Positions 41,956-46,636 of a stretch of 46,636 nucleotides of DNA are shown piece by piece; the stretch's first letter is position 1, and each line of letters starts with the position of its first letter. Source of the stretch: a virus; IMG/VR virus record IMGVR_UViG_3300025012_000149, positions 1 through 46,636 of that record; one strand, written 5' to 3'. Under the pieces are notes generated by a model, which searched no databases, was not told where the DNA came from, and saw nothing but the letters and a program-made list of their open reading frames with translations. The position numbers and the translations under genes are program-made.

Positions 41956-42732
41956 TTACTGTTGTCCCTTGGATATTCTTATTGCCGATTGTATTTTTGT
42001 TGAAAACGGACCAATAACCTTTTGCCAATATGCGGACACCTTGCTTCCAAGTTTCGCAAAATCATCAAAAAGTTCCGGTTCCGTATTTGATAACACTTGA
42101 ACCTTTTTCAAAGCGAGATTCATAAGATCCGAACCTTCACCCGTCAACTTCGTTATATCCGTAACATTTTTTGCTTTATTTAAATCATCAATCCAAGCGA
42201 TTGTCTTGGCGATTGTATCCGACATATCTCCTCTTGTATGTTTGTCGTATTCCACAAGAAATCCTTTCAATCCATTTATTGTTTTTTGATCAACGATTTC
42301 TTTACCTTGACTTACTGCCGCTTCAGCATTGCTGGCAAATAAAGACATTGCTCCAAAAACAACCACCGATGTCAAAGTTGCGACGGCAAGTTGACAAGCG
42401 GTTTTATGATTTTGACAAAATATCCCAATCTTTTTTGCCATAGCACTCAATACTTTCAATCCGCTAAATAGTGTTTTTGATCCTCTGGAAATATATTCTA
42501 TTGCTTCCACGGATTTTTTCAAAATGAAGTCGGAAACCTTTTTCCATAGGTTTTTTATTTTTGTTGCCGTCCAATCTTTTGCTTTGGCGAGAACACTCCA
42601 AATGTCTTCGTTTAAGGTTTGTTCGATTTCGTTTAATGAGTGTTGTTCCCATAAAAGAACCTTTCTTTCAAATAAATATATTTGAACTTCTTCTTTTATA
42701 AGTTCTTGAAGATATTGATGATTTATTTTCAT
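41956..42732 (-). CDS. Unrecognised protein with one transmembrane segment
   Basis: 258 residues. A helical, amphipathic first half is followed by a strongly hydrophobic stretch, LAVATLTSVVVFGAMSLFA (about 114-132) ending NAEAAVS, like a late membrane anchor or fusion peptide. The second half is helical. Starts 5 bases from the upstream structural gene. Its place in the neck region suggests a virion or membrane-interacting protein; no family recognised. Confidence 0.6.
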   Translation of the reverse strand: MKINHQYLQELIKEEVQIYLFERKVLLWEQHSLNEIEQTLNEDIWSVLAKAKDWTATKIKNLWKKVSDFILKKSVEAIEYISRGSKTLFSGLKVLSAMAKKIGIFCQNHKTACQLAVATLTSVVVFGAMSLFASNAEAAVSQGKEIVDQKTINGLKGFLVEYDKHTRGDMSDTIAKTIAWIDDLNKAKNVTDITKLTGEGSDLMNLALKKVQVLSNTEPELFDDFAKLGSKVSAYWQKVIGPFSTKIQSAIRISKGQQ

Positions 42733-42737
42733 TGTCG

Positions 42738-44024
42738 TTAACCCATAAAAATAAGCATTGGTATTTGATCGGCGATTTTTTCGCTACTTTCGGCGATCTT
42801 GGCATCTTTTTCTGCCAACTTCTCATATGTTAGTTCGTCAAGAAGTTCTTTCAGTTCTTTTCGCAGTTCTTCTTTTTCTTCCTTTGCTTGCGAAAGAAGT
42901 TCGGGACCATTTAAGGTTACTTCACCATTCGGAATGGGAACCGAAGCGATCTTTGAACGAATATTTCCCAATATTTCTTTTGTTAGAGCAAGAGCATATC
43001 GTTTTATCCACATTTTACCAATACCATTGATATTTTCAAACGGTAGTTGAGAAAATGGAAGACTGTTCACATTGTTTATTCCATCAATGCCAATCGTTCG
43101 GTTTGTATCTTCTTCCCATCCGTTTCCGGCAACAGAAAACTTTATCCACATTTTACTGGGAGATCCAGAAGAAGGAGGTGGAAATAAACGAAGCTTATTA
43201 TTTTTAAGTTCATATGAATAGTGACTGTTTCTTACCCAAATCGCATCTTCATAGTTCATTGCTTGAAGTCTATTCTGCCACACCGGAATGACTTCAAAAG
43301 TTGAATCATCGGAATATTGACCGTAGTTGGTTAGGTTTCCAACAACATTGAGACCACCGTAAAACCCATAAAATCTCCACATTGCTTGTGGTGTTTTATA
43401 GTATACTTTTGTTACCAATATTTTTTTGTTGCCCACCTTTCCGTAATATTCTGCACCCGAAACATCCGATGCCGATACGATCGTCTGAAGATCATAATCT
43501 TGAAGACCACGAGTTACGGTAAACGAAGCAGAATATTCGGTTATGCTACCGCCAACTCCGGAATCCGCACCGACACCATCAAATACTCGTTTAGCGTATC
43601 CAAAGGAAAACTTTGGATATTTTAGATTTATATGAGTTCCAGAAAGATCGGTTTTGAGTTGACTTGTCTTTAGAACACCATCTTGATCAAATGTTCCGGT
43701 GGCTTGACCAAGAAGACTGCTCAAGGTATTCTTTGCTTGGTGTTGATTTAAAATATAGGAATATTCAAGAGTTGACTCTTCGTAGGCGCCATAAACATTC
43801 GCCGGCACGATTTCAAGATCGAGAACATCGCCACCAAGGCGATAATATGTAAATGCGACTTGATCGACCGCGCCGGAAATGAAATCGGTTGAATAAAAGT
43901 CCGAAGTTGGATCAGAATATATCTGAAACGGACAACCGGCATTTACTAATGTTGCCGATCCGGTTGATGTCAAAACGGAAACCGATGTATTTGAAGTAGG
44001 GGTTAATGTAGGATAAGCCGACAA
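42738..44024 (-). CDS. Virion structural protein of the neck region
   Basis: 428 residues: Ser/Thr-rich N-terminus, beta-rich middle (FTYYRLGGDVLDLEIVP, WVRNSHYSYELKNNKLRLF), and a C-terminal helical hairpin (YALALTKEILGNIRSK, VPIPNGEVTLNGPELLSQA, long Glu/Lys coiled coil). The C-terminal pattern recurs in head-tail connector proteins of T4-like environmental phages. The start is a TTG at 44022-44024. A better-placed ATG at 44027-44029, with GGAG 7 bases upstream, is out of frame by one base, so a one-base sequence error or indel near 44025 is possible. Confidence 0.6.
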   Translation of the reverse strand: MSAYPTLTPTSNTSVSVLTSTGSATLVNAGCPFQIYSDPTSDFYSTDFISGAVDQVAFTYYRLGGDVLDLEIVPANVYGAYEESTLEYSYILNQHQAKNTLSSLLGQATGTFDQDGVLKTSQLKTDLSGTHINLKYPKFSFGYAKRVFDGVGADSGVGGSITEYSASFTVTRGLQDYDLQTIVSASDVSGAEYYGKVGNKKILVTKVYYKTPQAMWRFYGFYGGLNVVGNLTNYGQYSDDSTFEVIPVWQNRLQAMNYEDAIWVRNSHYSYELKNNKLRLFPPPSSGSPSKMWIKFSVAGNGWEEDTNRTIGIDGINNVNSLPFSQLPFENINGIGKMWIKRYALALTKEILGNIRSKIASVPIPNGEVTLNGPELLSQAKEEKEELRKELKELLDELTYEKLAEKDAKIAESSEKIADQIPMLIFMG

Positions 44025-44055
44025 ATCATATAAATCTCCATTGGTTTGCTATAGA

Positions 44056-44067
44056 TAAATAGTTGGT
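44056..44067 (-). promoter_or_regulatory. Candidate late promoter word upstream of a neck gene
   Basis: ACCAACTATTTA on the minus strand, 32 bases upstream of the gene at 42738-44024; an exact 12-base match to 38950-38961. The bases on both sides are also similar (CC/CT before; TCTAT versus CTATT after). Confidence 0.5.
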
Positions 44068-44087
44068 GGGCATCATAAAAGAAAATG

Positions 44088-44267
44088 TTAGACAGAAACT
44101 ACAAGTTTAACAGATGTTGTATGAATGCTTATACAACGGTCAAATATATATCTTTCAATGCGCTTTTGTTTTAAACAATATATAGTCATAACTGTTGATG
44201 TTACTTTTATGACCATACAATACCCAGACCAATCGAGAAGATCGCCGACTTTTGGAAAATATAGCAT
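44088..44267 (-). CDS. Small 'GDLL' family protein
   Basis: 59 residues from the ATG at 44265-44267 to TAA at 44088-44090: FPKVGDLLDW, CMVIKVTS, MTIYCLKQKR. Begins immediately after the stop of the next family member, forming a trio (44088-44721) downstream of the endonuclease remnant. Confidence 0.68.
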   Translation of the reverse strand: MLYFPKVGDLLDWSGYCMVIKVTSTVMTIYCLKQKRIERYIFDRCISIHTTSVKLVVSV

Positions 44268-44465
44268 TTATTTTAACTTTTTAAGTCTGGGATTCAAGAT
44301 TCGTTCTGGAAGAACATATTTATAATCTATCCAAAATATATTCACATAATCATATCCGCCAAGATAGAATTTATTTATAACTATTCCTATAGGATGCCTT
44401 CGTTTGGCCAGCGAGTCTTTTTCCCACTCCCAACAAACAAGATCTCCGACTTTGAAGTCATTCAT
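44268..44465 (-). CDS. Small 'GDLV' family protein
   Basis: 65 residues from the ATG at 44463-44465, which overlaps the upstream stop by 8 bases; the frame is open to 44513. DFKVGDLVCWEW, PIGIVINKF, VNIFWIDYKY show the family pattern well. Confidence 0.75.
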   Translation of the reverse strand: MNDFKVGDLVCWEWEKDSLAKRRHPIGIVINKFYLGGYDYVNIFWIDYKYVLPERILNPRLKKLK

Positions 44466-44721
44466 TTTTATTTTTACTGCTGGCAAGGAGTTTATCGGTT
44501 TTGTAGATTTCAAAGCCGCTTAAAATCTCATAAGTATCTCCGTAGTTTGTCGCAAAAACTTTATAAGTCGTATATTTTTCACAATCACATAAATAACGTT
44601 TTTCACGTATTGATTTATCTAATATCAAATATATATAAGTTCCTTCTTTTGAAGTGTTTGATAGGAGATCGCCCGGTTTTAGGTTCAAGCGGAGTTTTTG
44701 GCAGAGGCGGCAGAGGGGCAT
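44458..44721 (-). CDS. Small 'GDLL' family protein
   Basis: 87 residues: NLKPGDLLSNTS, YIYLILDKS, TTYKVFATNYGD. It also begins with MPLCRLCQKL, a single CxxC. First of three adjacent paralogues after the homing endonuclease; starts 6 bases after the end of that element. Function unknown. Confidence 0.68.
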   Translation of the reverse strand: MPLCRLCQKLRLNLKPGDLLSNTSKEGTYIYLILDKSIREKRYLCDCEKYTTYKVFATNYGDTYEILSGFEIYKTDKLLASSKNKNE

Positions 44722-44727
44722 TTATAT

Positions 44728-45932
44728 TTATTCTTTCCAAGTTTTATTTTGAACAATCTTACATATTGCCTGTTTTCCTACTCCATATTCCTTTGCTAAT
44801 GTAGAATACGAACCTTCACTGTTTTCATATCTCTTTCTTATTTCTCTTGCTATATCTAATGTCAATACACCAATATTTTTATCTGGGATTTTATATGTTT
44901 CGTCTATCCAGATTTTATTTCTTATTATTCTAGCAATTGTATCTTCTTCTACTTTATATTCCAACGCTAAATCATCATATGAAAGTTTTTCGTTTATATA
45001 TCTTTGTCTTATTTCACAAGCCGTTTCTTTATTCAACTTTTTGCTTTGCTTATATGTTGGAATAATATATTCTGAATCTTTAAATGTTTTGTTTTTAACA
45101 ATATCGTTTATTGTCATTACGTGAACATCATAAATATCTGTTAACTCTTGTTGAGTTTTCCCTTCCAAAACAAGTTTGCGAATTTCTTTCGCAATATCAC
45201 AAGAAAGTTTCAAGTTTATCCTTGTTGAAGAGTATAAATAGTTTGAATCTTTCCAAATATCTCCAACTACAACTTTATCTATTGTACTCTTTGAAACATT
45301 ATATTCTTTTGCCAGTTCTTTTCTTTTCGTCCCCATTTCTGTTTTTTTTCGTATTTCTTTAACATCTTCATAAGTAAGTTTTGCTACAGCACTATTCTCA
45401 CCACTTGAATCAATATGATTTTCTCGCATTTTTTCTTTTGTTTCTTCGGAATGTTTTTGACCATAAAAAGGATTCTTTTCTCCAAGCATTTTTCCAACAA
45501 GAGCAAGACTTATTTTTCTTTTTCTTTCTTCAGTAAAAACAACTCCGAAAGTATTACCGGCAGTAGGACTTTTATTGTATCCTTTCTCTTGTTTATATGA
45601 TTCAAAAAAATCTAACCAATATTGTTCTCTTTGAATGATCAAAAACGGATTATATACCTTTTCTAAAACAAAAATTCAAAATTTTCTTCTTTATATTTAT
45701 TCCAAGCATTTTGAAGATGATTATTTTTATGTTTATTGTTGTTTAATGTGGAAAAATGAACACTTTGACGATGTTTTAAATACAAAGAACTTCCAACATA
45801 TCTTTTTCCATTTACTTTGTTGTAGAATGAATAAATCGCGCCATCTTTTAAAAAAAGAATATTGTTATTAAATAAATATTTTAATATTTGAGACATAAAA
45901 GTATCAAGTTCTGTTATCTTTTTCTTTTTCAC
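44728..45932 (-). pseudogene. GIY-YIG homing endonuclease with a frameshift
   Basis: The first part (45663-45932, GTG start with AGGA upstream) encodes the GIY-YIG domain: GAIYSFYNKVNGKRYVGSS, then HLQNAWNKYKEENFEF, and stops. The family continuation VLEKVYNP then LIIQREQYWLDF is in another frame and runs to 44728. One T missing in the T5 run at about 45674-45678 explains it. The C-terminal part has NUMOD3-type repeats (GKMLGEKNPFYGQKHSEET) and four tandem 45-residue helix-turn-helix units (for example AREIRKRYENSEGSYSTLA). It lies just downstream of the capsid gene with its own promoter; real decay or sequence error. Confidence 0.87.
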
Positions 45933-45964
45933 TGTTAAATCCTTTTGCTGTTTATTACTACATC

Positions 45965-45993
45965 AGTATATCTTATGATCTTTAGTAAGTCAA
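45965..45993 (-). promoter_or_regulatory. Sigma-70-like promoter
   Basis: TTGACT (45988-45993), 17-base spacer, TATACT (45965-45970) on the minus strand, between the capsid terminator and the endonuclease start. This gives the endonuclease gene expression independent of late capsid transcription. Confidence 0.75.
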
Positions 45994-46007
45994 GCAAAAA
46001 AGGAAGG

Positions 46008-46029
46008 AGCCCCCGATTTTTCGGGGGCT
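46008..46029 (-). terminator. Rho-independent terminator after the capsid gene
   Basis: A perfect 9-bp stem AGCCCCCGA / TCGGGGGCT with a 4-base AAAA loop on the minus strand (46008-46016 with 46021-46029), 50 bases after the gp23 stop, followed by CCTTCCTTTTTT. It would end late transcription of gene 23. Confidence 0.85.
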
Positions 46030-46078
46030 TTGTTGGACTTTAATTGGTTATATTACGTAGGAGATGTAGGATATTTGA

Positions 46079-46636
46079 TTACCCGAGAAGATCCACAACT
46101 ATGACCAAGCCGTAATAATCACTTCTCGTCATTTGTTTGGCATAACGAGTCATTACACCTCGGCGTGGAGTGAACGTCTCTGTATCAAAGATTGTGGGCG
46201 TTACCTGCAACGGAACGTACGGGCAGTACGCAAATCCCGATTCCAGAAAAGACGAACCTTTACGACCCACTAGAATCACATTTCGTGGGAAATAAGGATC
46301 AACCCACAGGTCCCATTTCTTCGTCACACTACCGCTCTTGACGACACTTACATCACCCTTGTTATCATCCGCAGTAACATTCGCTCGGAAACCATTCGTC
46401 ATTTCGAGAATGTTCGCAACTTCTGGACTTGTCACCAGGAAGTTCGCACCACCTCGAAGCGTCTTACGATGGATTTGAGCACTTACATCGTTGATGGTTT
46501 CAACAAGAGTCTCATACCATTGACTTACGTTACCCGTGAAGTCTGGCAGATTCGCTCCATTGCTCGTAATATCAAGACCGGTCGTCTTATTCACAAACTT
46601 ACCCGGACGACGAGACCAATGATATACACCAGCGGT
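46079..46636 (-). CDS. 23: Major capsid protein gp23, C-terminal part, cut by window edge
   Basis: 186 residues are visible and the frame stays open to the window end. VYHWSRRPGKFV, then LDITSNGANLPDFTGNV, AQIHRKTLRGGANFLVTSPE, and FAYCPYVPLQVTPTIFD followed by FTPRRGVMTRYAKQM closely match the C-terminal half of T4-family gp23. This protein forms the head shell after cleavage by the prohead protease and folding by GroEL with gp31. A terminator follows. Start codon outside the window. Confidence 0.96.
   Translation of the reverse strand, partial: TAGVYHWSRRPGKFVNKTTGLDITSNGANLPDFTGNVSQWYETLVETINDVSAQIHRKTLRGGANFLVTSPEVANILEMTNGFRANVTADDNKGDVSVVKSGSVTKKWDLWVDPYFPRNVILVGRKGSSFLESGFAYCPYVPLQVTPTIFDTETFTPRRGVMTRYAKQMTRSDYYGLVIVVDLLG

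Noticed and set aside
1-46636. CRISPR array, integrase or attachment sites
   Set aside because: No regularly spaced repeats, integrase or terminal att-like duplications are visible; the layout is that of a virulent T4-type phage.

Overview
The window is part of the genome of an AT-rich, tailed, contractile-tail bacteriophage of the wider T4 superfamily, well diverged from T4 itself. The evidence is a T4-type virion set (major capsid gp23, tail sheath gp18, tail tube gp19, tape measure, LysM-type gp53, baseplate hub) next to a T4-type replication set (gp41 helicase, UvsX, gp32, FEN-type nuclease, gp31/GroES). Almost every gene lies on the minus strand in tightly overlapping order, so transcription runs from high to low coordinates. 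The only confident plus-strand gene is a methyltransferase-like gene at 32726-33355. B12-dependent ribonucleotide reductase, ThyX and a bacterial-type DnaE polymerase are unlike classic T4 and fit an environmental phage; no host can be named from the sequence.

Layout from right to left, in the direction of transcription. 46636-44000: end of gp23, a terminator, a promoter, a frameshifted GIY-YIG homing endonuclease, then three small 'GDL' proteins. 44024-39000: head-tail connector/neck region with several unrecognised virion genes. 38908-23012: tail module, in the order sheath, broken homing endonuclease, tube, chaperone-like overlapping pair, [plus-strand methyltransferase], structural gene, tape measure, a possible nuclease with its own promoter, tube/baseplate proteins, gp53-like, hub, fibre-like protein. 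22999-8907: replication and nucleotide metabolism, namely a small family A polymerase, a tubulin/FtsZ-like protein, gp32, a helix-turn-helix protein, two tRNAs, UvsX, deaminase, FEN nuclease, gp41 helicase, NrdJ (with an intein) and GroES. 8904-1: L,D-transpeptidase, ThyX, nucleotidyltransferase-like protein, DNA polymerase III alpha and a PurA-like adenylosuccinate synthetase cut by the window edge.

The most striking element is at 903-5637. The DnaE gene is broken in two inside a split intein, and a free-standing zinc-finger/Vsr-like homing endonuclease gene sits in the gap (a 'fractured gene'). A complete polymerase would need protein trans-splicing. The endonuclease's ribosome binding site is the loop of a perfect hairpin that abuts its start codon. 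A second, contiguous intein interrupts NrdJ immediately before its catalytic Cys.

The second recurring theme is a dispersed family of about 14 very small proteins (about 55-100 aa) sharing a 'K-V-G-D-L-V ... G-I-V-I ... V-Y-W' pattern. They are slotted between replication genes and downstream of the capsid gene. Two GIY-YIG endonucleases are broken (one frameshift, one in-frame stop), and one small gene carries compensating indels; these could be real decay or assembly errors. Five sigma-70-like promoters and a shared 12-bp candidate late-promoter word can be read directly.
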